Below, in pieces: positions 11,040-22,089 of a DNA stretch of 64,000 nucleotides. Both the position numbers and the translations under genes were made by a program. The stretch spans positions 56,731,340 to 56,795,339 of the forward strand of contig CM043942.1 in NCBI GenBank assembly GCA_014529385.2. The letters run 5' to 3'. This DNA is from Adiantum capillus-veneris (Eukaryota; Streptophyta; Polypodiopsida; Polypodiales; Pteridaceae). Numbering within the stretch: the first letter of the stretch is position 1; each line of letters begins with the position of its first letter. Under the pieces are notes generated by a model. The model made no database searches, was not told the origin of the DNA, and saw only the letters and a program-made list of their open reading frames with translations.

Positions 11040-12317
11040 TGATAGCCGTATTTTTCGGCTCTTTGTAATTGCCACAGTGAGTTACCTCACCCTACCAAAA
11101 TCACCCAAACACTGTGCTATCCCTACCATTTCACTGTACATAGGCGTGCGTGAGTCACGGACTTTTCCCATATCTTCTTAAAAAACCCTCAGCTAGCTAG
11201 TCACTGGGCTAGGTGAGCCAAAAAAAAAAAAAAAAATAAAAGTATATTATGGCCTCTTTGTGTGTAAATATTTCATTGTATATATGCCTAAATATAGGGA
11301 TTTTTTATAATTATTTTGGTATTTTATTTTAAATATTTCAACTTAGGTGTGTGTTTTATTAAAACCTATGTACACCTTCTTTCATCCTTTACACCAAAAT
11401 TATATTTTTTTTGCCAATATGTACATACTCTAACCTCATATTTTTCCTTTATACAAATCACTCCCACATTTTCACCCTCACCCTCGTGAAAACAAAAAAT
11501 TGATTTCTACTCATTGGGTTACTTTTATTATATTATTTACTTGCATACCTTTTCCTCTTTCACCCAAAATAATTCAAGGAGGACCATATCATATGATTCC
11601 AATATCTTTCCATATCCATAACTCCCCCATATTTTTATTATTATTTTTACTCATTATTCTAACACCATGTGCTCATTGCTAAAGTCCATGAATAGTCCAT
11701 ACACAGTCCCACCATGTAATATTTCTTATTTCACCAATAATCCTCCTCCATGCATGGGTCAAGGGCAACTTGAATGCTTTGTATTATAATATGACAAAGG
11801 AGGGGCTCACTCTGGATGCATTGTACAAATTCCACAAAGGAGGGGACCACTAAAAGACTTTTGCAGGCATAAAAAACAGGCTTTTTGGTGAGAATTTTGG
11901 CACCTATTCTCCACTCCGAATTTGGAGCGGTGGTCAAAGAGAAAATGTAGCCCACGCTTCTGAAGAATCACCCCAAAATGTTTTCATGATTTTTTGGAGC
12001 TACCAGCTGTGAGCTATGATGTTTTTAGTGGACCCCAGTTTTCCATGCTATGCAGCCACACTCTCTCTTCCACTTTATCATTTTCCTCTTTCACACACAC
12101 ACTCTCCACTCATCATCCCCATTCTCTCACCACTCATCTTCTGCACACTACCACCTTCTCCTCAACCTTGAAGAATACGAGAAACCATGTGAACTCATAC
12201 CTCCACACACAATTCCATTCCAAATTGACCACAAAGTCTCAATTTTTCCTCCTCCAAATTACCCATATCTATCAAAAAACCACAAAATACAGCCTCTTTC
12301 TCTTAAAAGACAGCATC

Positions 12318-12461
12318 ATGGTGGTTGATTACTCAGCTTCAATTACCTTGTCTCTCAAGGAAGGTCAAGAGTGGAGAAAAAAAGTACCGTCAAAGCTAGT
12401 GGACCGTCAACAAGCGTCAAAATTGGCCCTACTCAAGACACTTGGAGCAGCAACCTTGTAA
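12318..12461 (+). CDS. 47-codon ORF inside the T1 3' LTR, function unknown
   Basis: Second copy of the LTR ORF at 2707-2850, with the same start, stop and length. The codon that reads Asn in the 5' copy reads Lys here, and one Thr codon differs silently. The TTGTAAGAAATCC context of the stop is unchanged. Confidence 0.5.
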   Translation: MVVDYSASITLSLKEGQEWRKKVPSKLVDRQQASKLALLKTLGAATL

Positions 12462-12727
12462 GAAATCCACCTTTTTCTTCCTCTTAAGAGTTTTTCTTCC
12501 TTATTTGTATCCTACATGGATACTCCCATTGTAAATATCAATTCCATTTGTAAATTAATACTAACTCTACTAACACTAACCCACTATGAAAAGTCCTATC
12601 ACCTCCATTTCTCTCCGCTCTCTTTCCCCCACCAACTTCTTGATAATTCCAAGCAAAAGAAATTAGATAAATTGCTGAAAATCTAACCCATCCATGGTTA
12701 GAGGAGTAACCCAGCCTTCAAAATTGC

Positions 12728-12734
12728 TATAAAA
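12728..12734 (+). promoter_or_regulatory. TATA box of T1 3' LTR
   Basis: TATAAAA in the same context as in the 5' LTR. In this copy it could drive read-out transcription into the LINE sequence at 13692 onward. Confidence 0.65.
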
Positions 12735-13400
12735 GGAGGGTGTAGCTAGCATAAGGGGGGGGAGCCATAAGCAAGAGCACTATGCTATAGCTTGAGAAGC
12801 CAATCTCAACCTCTCTAGAAGGAGCTCTTGAGTGGAAGCTCATTGTCTTATGCATGTGCATGTGTTGTAATAGGGGATTAGCAGGGAAATCTATGCCATT
12901 GTAAGAGAGAGGAGTGATCATTCAATTGAGAGTAGGAAATCTATCATTTCTCCTACTAGTGTAAGCCCAACATTCGCTGAATCAAGGAGGGTGGATTTGG
13001 ACTAAGCTTGGATACTTTGTCTCCCTTCCAACGAGAAGTAATGGACAACAATGATGCGTAAGTGTCTTGGTGTTTTTTTTTGGTTAAGTTCTTGATAGCT
13101 TGTCTCTGGTGTTGTCATCAATCTAGCCATAAATCCCACATACTGTAAGAGGGCGACAGGGTGGAGAGGACTCCCCTGTCCCTTAAGACAGTGATTGGGG
13201 TGGCTTTTCCTTGTGATGTTTGTGGTGAAATTTACGCAAGCTATGTTGAACAAGTACTAATCTCACTTTGATTTGTCATGACAGATTTGTAAGAAGGTAT
13301 TAATGCAACAAGCCACCCCCTCCCCCTTTCTCTCTCTTTCTTAAATATATAGTTGTGTTTTGCTTGATCATTGCCGATACGTTTCAAAGCAGCCCGAGCA

Positions 13401-13432
<32 letters not shown>

Positions 13433-13985
13433 TTAGTGTGTGAGAGTATTCCATAGGTGTTAGGGTTAGTGTAAAATTCCTTGCTTGTTTGTGGGTTGCT
13501 CTAACGATTCTCCTCTTTTGCGTCCTAGTTCGCTCTTAAACTAGGTGGTGCCCCTTGTGTAGTATGGGATTTGGCGGTGGTTGTTGTTTTGGTTTGTGGG
13601 TTGTGTTGTGCCCCAGCCCCATTGAGCAGCACGGGAGCCTTGAAGGGTGTCCTAGAGGCCACTCTTCTTGTTGCCCCCCCGGACCGCCTCAGTAGTTTCA
13701 ATTGCCTCGGCCGTCACTGTCCTGGGACTAAAAAGAATAAAAAAGGTAAAGTCAATGGCAAGAGAATCAGCATCATGGAAGGTTGTTGGTGCCATCAAAG
13801 GGAAAGCCGCCTCTCCCACCCCTGCTCAACTTAAGGGTGGAATGGGCGCCCTTCCGATTCACAACCCCTTTGAAGCGTTTCAAGCTACGGATCACTGGTG
13901 ACAGAAGAGCCCCTGACTCTCCTAGACCCAGAGGTGTAGAAACAGGACCTGGGTTAGATGTGGAGGAATTTGTCCGCTATTCACA

Positions 13986-14750
13986 ATGATGGAAGTCCTA
14001 GCTTTAAAATCATGGAATGTGAAAGGATTGAAGACCCGAAAGAAGCAAATATCCTGTTTTTGGGAAGAAATTAGAAAGAGTAGGGATGTTAACTGCTGGG
14101 CCATCCAGGAACATCATCTAGATGCTCACAGCAAAAAGAAAATAGGCAATGGGGTCAAAGCAGGCCTTTTACGGAGAAGGAGCAGACGGGTTCAGTGGAG
14201 TCCCTCTTATTGTCGACAAGAACTTGGAGCCCAAAGTGGTCCTTAATCGCCCTTGGGAGAGTTTCTAGGAGTCAGAGTCACGTGGGCAAATCAACCTATC
14301 ACTATTGCAAACATTTATGGCCCATGCAATGCCAAGGATAGGCCAAATTATGGATGCATCTCAGGGACTCCCTGTTAGAAGGAGAGTGGCTTGTAATAGG
14401 AGACTAAAATGGTTGAGAAGAGCAAGGACATAACACGCTCCACCAATTTGTTGGCAAGATCTGAAAAAAATAAATGGTTGGGACTCTATGAAAATGGTCT
14501 TTGATGGACGTGTGGGAGTTAGGTCCCTAGAATAGCATGCCGGGCTTCACATACACAAGCCTCCAATATGCTGGCACAGCCTCCCGGCTCGACAGATGCT
14601 ATTGCTCTCATCAAGATGATTGGATCCCATCTCTTGTTAAGATGAAGGTACAAACAACAAAGAGCTTTTCCGACCATCTTCCCCTACACGAAGAACTCAA
14701 GAAAGCCAAAGGGGATGGGAGACCCCCAGTGGAAGTAAGAAGCTACTAGT
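13986..14750 (+). pseudogene. LINE A ORF2 endonuclease (APE type)
   Basis: The endonuclease nicks target DNA to start target-primed reverse transcription. The N-terminal motif KSWNVKGLKTRKKQ (usual form SWNVRGL) begins at about 14007, followed by CWAIQEHHLDA carrying the catalytic Glu. Near 14305 ANIYGPCNA is recognisable. TYTSLQYAGTASRLDRCYCS and SFSDHLPL (the C-terminal SDH motif) lie at 14545-14690. Several frameshifts and an internal stop near 14405 break it. Confidence 0.8.
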
Positions 14751-15354
14751 CACAGGGGCACAACTTGTTCAGTGACCCTGGTTTAGAAGTCTCGCCAGAA
14801 AGCCTTATGTAAGCTCAACAAAGACCCCGCCTAGAAAATCCTAAAGCTTGGGACCTTTTTGCTCGGAGTAATAGAAAGCGATCAAACCGCGGGCCCTCGG
14901 ATAAAAGAGGCCAGCAAGAGAATGTAAAGCATCTTGAAGAGGAGTTGGATCATCTTACTTAAAAAAAAGTCTCTGGGCTTGCCTCCATTGGTGAACGCAA
15001 GGAATGGCTGGAAGCTAAAGCCAGCCTAGCTGAGCATCAGCTCGAAACAGGTTAGGAGGGCAAGATTACTATCTAGGGAGACTTTTCTTCAACCTGAAGC
15101 TGCTAATCAAGCACAATTTTTTTCGTCCTTAAAAATCAAGAAAAGCCTCGGTTCCTTTCACTCACTCACAGACGAGAAGGGGAATACTACACAGGACCAA
15201 ATGATATGGCCAGAATGATGCTGGATCACTTAATCCAAATCATTGGCCAGCCTGAGACCCGCTTCACAAGAAGTGGGATGCGGCCAGAGTAGCTTGCTCA
15301 AGATGTCAGCAAGTAAATCCCACCAACCTTAACCAACCTTCTGGAGATGGCCTT
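14751..15354 (+). other. LINE A ORF2 linker between endonuclease and RT
   Basis: A degraded coding stretch with no named domain. Pieces such as ERKEWLEAKASLAEHQLETG near 14990 suggest the helical linker of plant L1 ORF2. LINE C lacks the corresponding region. Confidence 0.5.
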
Positions 15355-16480
15355 CTCTGAAGACGAGTGCATGCATGCGTTATTTGCTCTTGGCAAGGAA
15401 AAGTCCCCTGGCTGGGATGGTATGACTGCTAAATTCTTCAGAGAATTTTGGAAACCTCAAGGGACCGGTAACACATAAGGCTAACCAAGTTTTTGTCAAG
15501 GGGTGGTTGGACCCCTAGATAAAAAAAAGGGCTCATTAAGCCTATTTCAAAACATGTATGTTGCTCTCATGTTAAGCAATGACACCCCATAACCATGATG
15601 TCAGTAGCATATAAAGTAATCACCAAAGCAGTTGCTCTTAGAATAGCTCCCTACTGGACAGGGTTATCACGCCACATCAGCACGGGTTCATAAAAAGAAG
15701 ATCGATATATCAATATCTTGGCAGCAATGGCTGGCATTGAATATGCTTCCTTCACAAAGCAGGAATGCATCTTGATTCAGCTTTTTGATTTAGACAAGGC
15801 ATATGATAGGAATTATGTGGTCATTCATTGAAGATGTCATGCAAACTCTGGGTTTCGGGCCTCGACTTTTGCCGACTTGTTCACACTCTCTGTGTTCAGG
15901 TGGGCATTCTAAGCTCTTGTTCAATGAAAGAATTGTGGGCACGTTTGAAGCCAAAGATCGATCAATCAAAGGATGCCCCCTGGCCCCGCTTATTTTTACC
16001 ATTGGCTTGCATCCTCTTGTAACAATGCTCGAGGCAGCTGTAGCACAAGGTGAATCCAAGGTTTGACTTTTGCCCGACAATGACCAACTCTTGGCCAAAA
16101 TGTTTGCTGATGACTCCATTCTTTTTTTTAAAAGCCTGCCCTTACGTTCTCAGAAAGGTGTTAGAGATTGTGCAGACTTTGCTGTGGCTTCAGGGTCGAA
16201 GTGTAGTATTGAGAAGTCGCGACTGATCTCCCTTTTGGAAGAGGACACATTTGACCCTTCATGCTGGTCATGGGAGATCGTGTCTAAAGGAAGGATATTT
16301 TGACATTTGGGTGCCCCCTTGGGAGTGGACGTTACCCACAGCAAAGGTTTCAATGGGTCTGGAGAGGATCCAAAAGAAATTAAAAGATGGGAGTTTGGGT
16401 TGCTTCCCTTCCCAATCAAGTAAGAGTGATCAACTCATTCATGCTCCCATAATATTTCCTTCACCAGTCCTCTTCTTAAA
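15355..16480 (+). pseudogene. LINE A ORF2 reverse transcriptase
   Basis: RT of a non-LTR element. EDECMHALFALGKEKSPGWDG near 15360-15420 is the conserved fingers motif of plant L1 RTs. QLFDLDKAYDR near 15780-15808 holds the first catalytic Asp. A segment with GCPLAPLIF follows near 15970. The FADDS box (catalytic Asp pair) lies at about 16105-16120. The thumb region continues to about 16480. Frameshifts occur near 15800, 15960 and 16070. LINE B carries a homologous copy in the opposite orientation at 17692-19195. Confidence 0.9.
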
Positions 16481-17269
16481 ATAGCCAAATGTAATTGGAA
16501 GGAGTTTTTGAAACCTGTTAAAAGATTCTCGTGGAAGGAAAACACCAAGGTCTCAACACCATGGCAATGGGAAGGTGGGAATTTATTGCTCACCCACCAA
16601 CTTCACAAGGTGGCCTCGGAATCCACAACCCTCTTGCCCATGTCCACCTCTCTGTGCCAAGTTTGTGGTTTCAATAGAAAACAGGAAGAAGCCTGGGCTA
16701 TCATGACCAAGGAAATGATTGACAAGTCAAAAGTATACTTGAATGGTGTGAAATGGTGGTGAGTGGAAAGAGCTTGAGGTGCACGATAAGCTTCTAGCCC
16801 CGAATGGTCTGGTTCAGAATTAGGAGGTATAACGGGAGAGCTAGTGCGGAAATGCAATAGTGCGACATGGGTATTGGAAATGGGGGAAAAGACCCGATAC
16901 TTTCAAACTCCAACACACACTGGTCCCTATGGCTGTCCAAAGCGGTTGGAGTATATCTCAAGCCTACTACTGGAGAGAAATCGCCAGAAGGCTAAACAAT
17001 AAAGGACTCCAATTGCTAATCCACTTCTGATATGAAACTAGTAGGCACTGAAATCTCCTGACTATCTAGCAGATCAGCTTCAACTTAATGGCATGGAGAA
17101 GATTCTTGTCTGCAGAATTGTTGAAGGCTGGACATGAATGATGCAATTCACGAATCCAGTGTTGAGTGGAAAAGCATGGAAATGGCCCAAAGATAGATCT
17201 TTTTTTAAACCCCCATACAAAGAACATCTGTCAAGAGCTCATACACAACGATGACTGGTTTGCCCCCTT

Positions 17270-17600
17270 GAACAAACAATGGAAGAAAAATTGGTCAGAA
17301 GCCCGTTGGACTGAGGTCTTGTCCAACATTTGGAAGCCACAATGACCCTATTACATGGAGGTTTTTCTATGTAAGGTAATTTGGGGGCCCTTGCCGACGG
17401 GTGTCAAGATTCAGAACGAGGTATCGGGTCCGATAGATGCTCCAGGTGCCGCATGGATAGCAAAGAACCTGACACACCTTTTCTTGGGACTGTCCAACCA
17501 TAAGAGGTTTGGCAGGGAAGGTGTGCAAATGGATCCAAAGAACGTGGAAAATAAGTTTCTTCAAGAAAGATCTATCACTTGGGGGAAAACGGTTTACAAG
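17270..17600 (+). pseudogene. LINE A ORF2 zf-RVT (C-terminal zinc-binding) region
   Basis: This region typically ends plant L1 ORF2 proteins. It reads SNIWKPQ near 17325, then EVFLCKVIWGPLPTGVKIQ from 17358 and NLTHLFLGLSNHKRFGR near 17470. The Cys residues expected around the zinc site (CRLCG-like) are not preserved. Homologous segments occur at 19196-19480 (LINE B) and about 32900-33110 (LINE C). Confidence 0.7.
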
Positions 17601-17691
17601 TACTGCTTGGTATGGGGTTTAAAAAATGATCTATCCTTGGGCCATTTCCAAGATTTCCACTCAAATGTGGATTCCTAAATTGGCATCAGAC

Positions 17692-19195
17692 CGTTATTCA
17701 AGCCGTAAACAACTCTATAGACAAGCATCTTTTCCATGTTATCAAGCTGAAGCTGATCCGCTAGATGGACATAAGATTTCCAGCGTCTGTTGGTTTCATC
17801 CTAGACATGTATCAGCCGTTGGAGTCCTTTGTTGTTTAGCCTTCTTGTGATCTCCCTCTAGTAGGGGTTTAGAACAACTCCAGCCGCTTTTGACATCCAT
17901 AGGGACCAATGTATAGTGGAGTTTTGAAAGTACCTTGTAAGTTCCCCCCATTTCAAATCCCATGACACAATATTGCATTTTCGTACTAGCTCTCCTATTA
18001 TGCCCCCCAATTCCAAACTAGCCCATCCGAGGGATAAAGTTTATCGTGCACCTCTATCGCATTCCACTGACCACCTCTAGAGAAAAGCTTTGACTTGTCA
18101 ATCATATCCATGGTCATGATAGCCTAGGCTTGTTCTGGATACTGAGACCACAAACTTGGTGCAAAGAGCTTGGACATGGACCACAGGATTGTGTATTCCG
18201 AGGCCTCCTTGGGAAGTTGGCCAAGCAACAAATTTCCACTTTGCCCATTGCCATGGTGATGAGTCCTTGGTATTGTTCTTCCATAAGAATCTATTATTAG
18301 GTTTCAAGAACTCCTTCCAATTACACTTGTCTATTTTGAGGAGAGGACTGATGAAGGCAATGTAAGGGAACATGAATGAGTTGATCACTTTAATTCGACT
18401 TGGGAAGGGAAGCAACTCAAACTCCCACCTTTTCATTTTCTTTTGTATCCTCTTGAAGACCCACTGGAACCTTTTCTCACTAGAACCTTTGCTTGTGAGT
18501 TACGTCCACCCCCAAGGGGGCACCCAAATGACAAAATATCCTTCCTTTAGTCACAGTCTCCCCTGACCAGTGTGATGGGTCAAACGTGTTAGCTTTCGTA
18601 AGGGAGACCAGTCTTGACTTCTCAATACTACACTTTGATCCTAAAGCCATGACCAAAGTATGCACGATGTCTAATGCCTTCCTAAGAACTTGAGGGCAGA
18701 CTTTTAATAAAAGGAGGGAGTCATCCGCGAACATTTTGGCTAAGAGCTGGTCATTGGTGGGCAGAGACAAACCTTGAGTTTCACCTCGTGCAGCAGCTGC
18801 CTCGAGAATTGTCACAAGGTGATGCGAGCCGATGGAAAAAAGAAGAGGGGCTAAGGGGCATCCTTGCTTGATCGATCTTCTGACTTCAAAGGTGCCCACA
18901 ATTCTTTCATTGAACAAGAGCTCAGAATGCCCTCCTGCACCCAGGGTGTGAATAAAACGACAAAGTCGAGGCACAAAGCCTAGAGTTTTCACGACATCTT
19001 CAATGAAAGACCACATAATCCTGTCATATGCCTTGTCCAGATCAAGCTGTAGCAAGATGCACTCCTACTTTGTAAAGGCAGCATACTCAATGCCAATCAT
19101 TGCAGCCAAGATATTGTCATAAATCGAGCGTCCTTTAATGAACCCATGCTAATGAGGAGAGATAATCTTGTCCAGAAGGGGATCCATTCTAAGAG
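17692..19195 (-). pseudogene. LINE B ORF2 reverse transcriptase, inverted segment
   Basis: Read on the minus strand from 19195 downwards. The segment starts in the RT fingers with GFIKGRSIYDNILAAM, then LQLDLDKAYDRIMWSFIEDV at about 19050, SIKQGCPLAPLLF, and MFADDSLLLLK near 18715 with the catalytic Asp pair. The frame 18480-19055 is open for 191 codons, the best preserved LINE RT in the window. It continues through the thumb (18098-18436) and degrades towards 17692. The FADDS box and GCPLAP are intact. Confidence 0.9.
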
Positions 19196-19720
19196 AAACC
19201 ACTGAGGTAGTCATAGAGAGTATCTGGAAGCCTACGTGGCCTCAACATATGAAGGTGTTTATGTGGAAGGTGCTCTGGAGTGCCCTTCCAACTGGCGTTA
19301 AGATCCAAGAAAGAGGAATCGGACCCGACAGATGTTTGGGTTGCAGGATGGCTAGTGAAGATTTGGCCCACCTTTTTCATGGAATGCCAAGCTATAAGAG
19401 GCTTGGTAGGGAAAATATGAAAGTGGGTCCAAAGGACATGGAAACTCAGGTTCTTCAAGACGGATCTATTCCTTGGTGGTAGGAAGATGGAAAGTCCCGC
19501 TCTGCTTGTCTTCACTCAAACTATCAGGTACTTCTTCTTCCACCCTATCTGGCAGGCAAGGAACTGTCGAGTGTTTGAAAGAAACCGTGAGGTGGCGAGC
19601 TTCTTAGAGATCGTACAAGAAAGCAGAGTGGCGATATGCAGACTCAGAAGAAAGCAGGCTTTAGGAGATTGGTATAGGGCTACCCATGCCGTTTTGTTAG
19701 CCGACGACTAGCAAAAGCCT
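19196..19720 (+). pseudogene. LINE B ORF2 C-terminal zf-RVT region
   Basis: ESIWKPTWPQHMKVFMWK from about 19213, then LPTGVKIQERGIGPDRCLGC near 19285-19345 and LAHLFHGMPSYKRLG. The residues CLGC, spaced before the HLF motif, fit the zinc-binding site of zf-RVT. A stop at 19480 interrupts; a shifted frame continues with PIWQARNCRVFERNREVASF near 19540, ending about 19710. Confidence 0.8.
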
Positions 19721-19864
19721 AGGATAGTTCACCTACTGTGTAGAGCTTGTTGTGATTGGCCTCGGTGAGAGGCGATTTCCTTCCAACCTGTAATCTCAGC
19801 TCCTCAAGGCAGGGTTTGAGCTTGAGGGTGGTTTGTAATTTGTGGGATATTCTTAAAACAATCC

Positions 19865-19880
19865 ACTCACAATTGTGAGT
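19865..19880 (+). repeat. 16-bp palindrome at LINE B 3' end
   Basis: ACTCACAATTGTGAGT is a perfect palindrome located 5 bases before the poly(A) run. A near-identical palindrome sits at the same place in LINE C (33507-33523). In RNA it would form a terminal hairpin. Confidence 0.75.
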
Positions 19881-19896
19881 TTTGCAAAAAAAAAAA

Positions 19897-20110
19897 GAAC
19901 ATCGTAAAGGAAAGAAATCTTTGCACAAGAGGAGATATTGTATTAAAGCCAATCTTATAAGCCATAGCTTGGTAGAACTTTTCATATCTTGTCTACATTA
20001 GAAGATCTAATGTTAATTTTATCTAGCGAGATTCCTATTAATCAAGCTCCTCAAAAAATTTTGTGCCACCTACTCATTCTACTTTCAAAAAGAGGATTTT
20101 CTTATCTAGG
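19897..20110 (+). other. Short host-like sequence left of the chromovirus
   Basis: Sequence between the LINE B poly(A) and the chromovirus LTR. One frame is open from 19968 to the junction. The same target sequence appears to continue at 30657-30727 and 33551-33653 on the far side of the chromovirus and LINE C. I do not recognise it. Confidence 0.5.
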
Positions 20111-20758
20111 TGTAAGGTCTCTGACCCGATCAAAAAGAGCACCATTGTACCTTGAAATGAATATACTGTAAAAAGTTACTATTTTTAGCAGTTTTTTGAA
20201 TTCTATCAGTGCCATGATGTTTAGAATATTTCAAAGATTCAAAATGTGAATTGAAATAATTTTTGTAAAAAAATTTCAAAAATAGTAAGTTTTTGGTCAC
20301 CCGACCTGTCCAGTTTTGATCGTCTCGAAAAACTGCACCCGTATCCCGAATTTCAAAAAAATGCATTTTCGGACCCCGGGGGCTGCTAAATATGGTAGGT
20401 ACTTGGACCAGTACGCCTTAGTTAGAGCTTGCTATAGCAATTCCACTCGTATGACCCGTTTTAGCATAAGATCAATTTTTCCCAAAATTGTCCGGGGAGG
20501 CACCAAGGGCTCGAGGCTGTGTGGGAGCAGGTTCCAGGCCACTCCAGGTCAGCTTTAGTAGCAAGGGGGCGCCTTTTGTCCTTGTGGGAGTCTTGGGAGA
20601 GTTTGCAAGCTTGCAACTAAGTGTGAGCCAGTTAACCAAGCCAACTAGACACTTGGTGGGTAGGCAACTGGACTTGCCATGATTAATTGGAGTAGCTCCC
20701 ATATGCAAATACCAAGCAGGTTCGATTTTCAGCTTGAGGAGGCCGATTTAAAGGTGTT

Positions 20759-20781
20759 CTCACACACACACACACACACCC

Positions 20782-20833
<52 letters not shown>
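20759..20833 (+). repeat. (CA)n microsatellite in chromovirus 5' LTR
   Basis: Two CA runs split by a CCAGTA interruption. The equivalent in the 3' LTR is at about 28836-28923. The tract follows a TTTAAAGG motif that may act as a weak TATA element. Confidence 0.9.
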
Positions 20834-20835
<2 letters not shown>

Positions 20836-21660
20836 CACACACCTTAGGGAGGTGCTGCCAACACACACACAGTTTTTGAAGGAGAAGCAAGGAGGGAGGT
20901 GCTGCCGAAATTCTCATCTTGAGGATTCATTGGATCAGAAAAATCAAAGGATTCTCAGCCCTAATCACGGTAATTATGGTTTAATTACGGTTCTTCTTAA
21001 ATCTCATCATTACTCTCCCATATTCTTCGTCTACTATGCCTACTTTCAGTTGTAATTCCCAATAGCTACTCTCTAAGTTTACATAGCTATACTCCATTAC
21101 ATAATCATCATTCAATTAGCTAAATTATGTAGCCATTCATCATCCTTAATCAAGGATTAATACATGATTAGAAAAGATTCTCTCTCTAAGCAGCATAGTT
21201 AATAAATTGTCAGGTGTAGATTTGATGAAATTCATTCTTTTACCACTCAATAGTGTTGTAATTAAATTAGACTCAATCTTCTCCCACATTAAAATGTGAT
21301 TAAGGATGAAAGTTAATCCGTCATTAGGCCATTAAGAAAAGAATTTTCTGTCACACATGCCTGCGGTAATTCTGCATCTTCAAATTGCTCTAGGAAATGA
21401 TTGAGCTTGCTTACTTTATCTCTTTTGTAAATAATTAGTAAAATTCTGATTTCTTAATCATCTAAGCCAAGTGAATAACCTTAGAACCAGTTCCCATAGG
21501 GTAAGTAATGAATTACCCTTAAAATTGCTAGGTCTCGAAGGAAAAATCTAATCTCTTGCATAAGGAGGATTCTTTAATGATTCTAATATCCAAATGGTTT
21601 GTTATGATGCTCTTGGACTTTAGATCTTTTTCAAGTTTATCATTTAAAGTAGTGAGTAAA

Positions 21661-21803
21661 ATGGCCTCGGTTAAGAGAACTCGCTTCGGTGGTGCCCACG
21701 ACCGCGAGGCGGGAACAAGCAATGTGAACGGAAAGGGAAAAGCTCCATGGACGAACAAATACCGGCCATCTCACGGGCATTGACAAAGAAAAGGAGAGGT
21801 AGG
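21661..21803 (+). pseudogene. Exon-like coding segment in chromovirus 5' LTR (possible gag first exon)
   Basis: ATG at 21661 opens a basic frame, MASVKRTRFGGAHDREAG, with a stop at 21781-21783. Shifted by one base, the end reads ISRALTKKRRG, a nuclear-localisation-like cluster. It runs into GAGAGGTAGGT, which looks like a splice donor at about 21804. A plausible acceptor, TTGGTGTTGCAG, lies at about 22981-22992 just past the primer site. I infer a gag first exon encoded in the LTR and spliced over the primer site. The reading after the acceptor is too broken to confirm it. Confidence 0.4.
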
Positions 21804-22089
21804 TCATAATTTCATTCAAGTTGTTTAATTTAACATTGCACACGTTTAGCTAATAATGAACATATCCCCAGAAATGTTGGAGAAATCCGACGGAAACCTC
21901 AGCATGAAATTCATTTGTACATTAAAGTCTAAAGTAGGAAAGAAATGATTGATGGGTATGCTGTTTGCAATAGGAAAGAATGTCTGCTAGGAAAAAATTA
22001 GCTCGACATGTTCATTCTATTTACATTGTTGAATCAGTCCTGACCCCCTACTGATCATAGGGGGCAGAGTTCCTCGTTAAGGCTCTTGA

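Larger units (their letters stand above)
1411..13691 (+). mobile_element. Complete Tat-like Ty3/gypsy retrotransposon (T1)
   Basis: Two ~2.7 kb direct repeats (1411-4100 and 11040-13691) begin TGATAG and end CTCA. Between them are a primer binding site, gag, PR, RT, RNase H, a second RNase H, IN and a polypurine tract, all on the + strand. The host sequence GTAG is present on both sides of the element (1407-1410 and 13692-13695). Taking out the element with one copy of GTAG restores an open LINE ORF1 frame. The dual RNase H and the lack of a chromodomain point to the Tat group rather than a chromovirus. Coding regions carry many frameshifts. Confidence 0.95.
11040..13691 (+). repeat. 3' LTR of T1
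   Basis: Direct repeat of 1411-4100, ~38 bp shorter through scattered small deletions. It ends CTCA next to host GTAG. It keeps the short ORF, the TATA box and a shortened TC tract. Confidence 0.95.
13692..17600 (+). mobile_element. LINE A, 3' part
   Basis: Continuation of the LINE split by T1. It holds the end of ORF1 (to about 13900), then ORF2 with endonuclease, RT and a zf-RVT domain. Similarity to LINE B and LINE C ends near 17600. Between 17600 and 17690 I see no LINE signature and no poly(A), so the original 3' end is missing or degraded. Confidence 0.85.
17692..19896 (+). mobile_element. LINE B with inverted 5' part (twin-primed insertion)
   Basis: The right part (about 19196-19896) is a plus-strand LINE 3' end with zf-RVT, 3'UTR and a poly(A) run at 19886-19896. 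The left part (about 17692-19195) is a minus-strand RT segment of the same family. In LINE A coordinates the inverted piece runs from about 17140 back to 15640 and the direct piece starts at about 17310. The two pieces therefore abut at one breakpoint with ~170 bp missing, which is the geometry produced by twin priming during L1 integration. I could not find a clear target-site duplication. Confidence 0.75.

Noticed and set aside
13571-13834. 87-codon frame spanning the T1 3' LTR end
   Set aside because: Crosses the LTR/LINE junction; only the part after 13692 is LINE ORF1, and the LTR part is chance.
20729-20917. Frames with long Cys-Val runs at 20.7-20.9 kb and 28.8-29.0 kb
   Set aside because: Translations of the CA microsatellites in the chromovirus LTRs.
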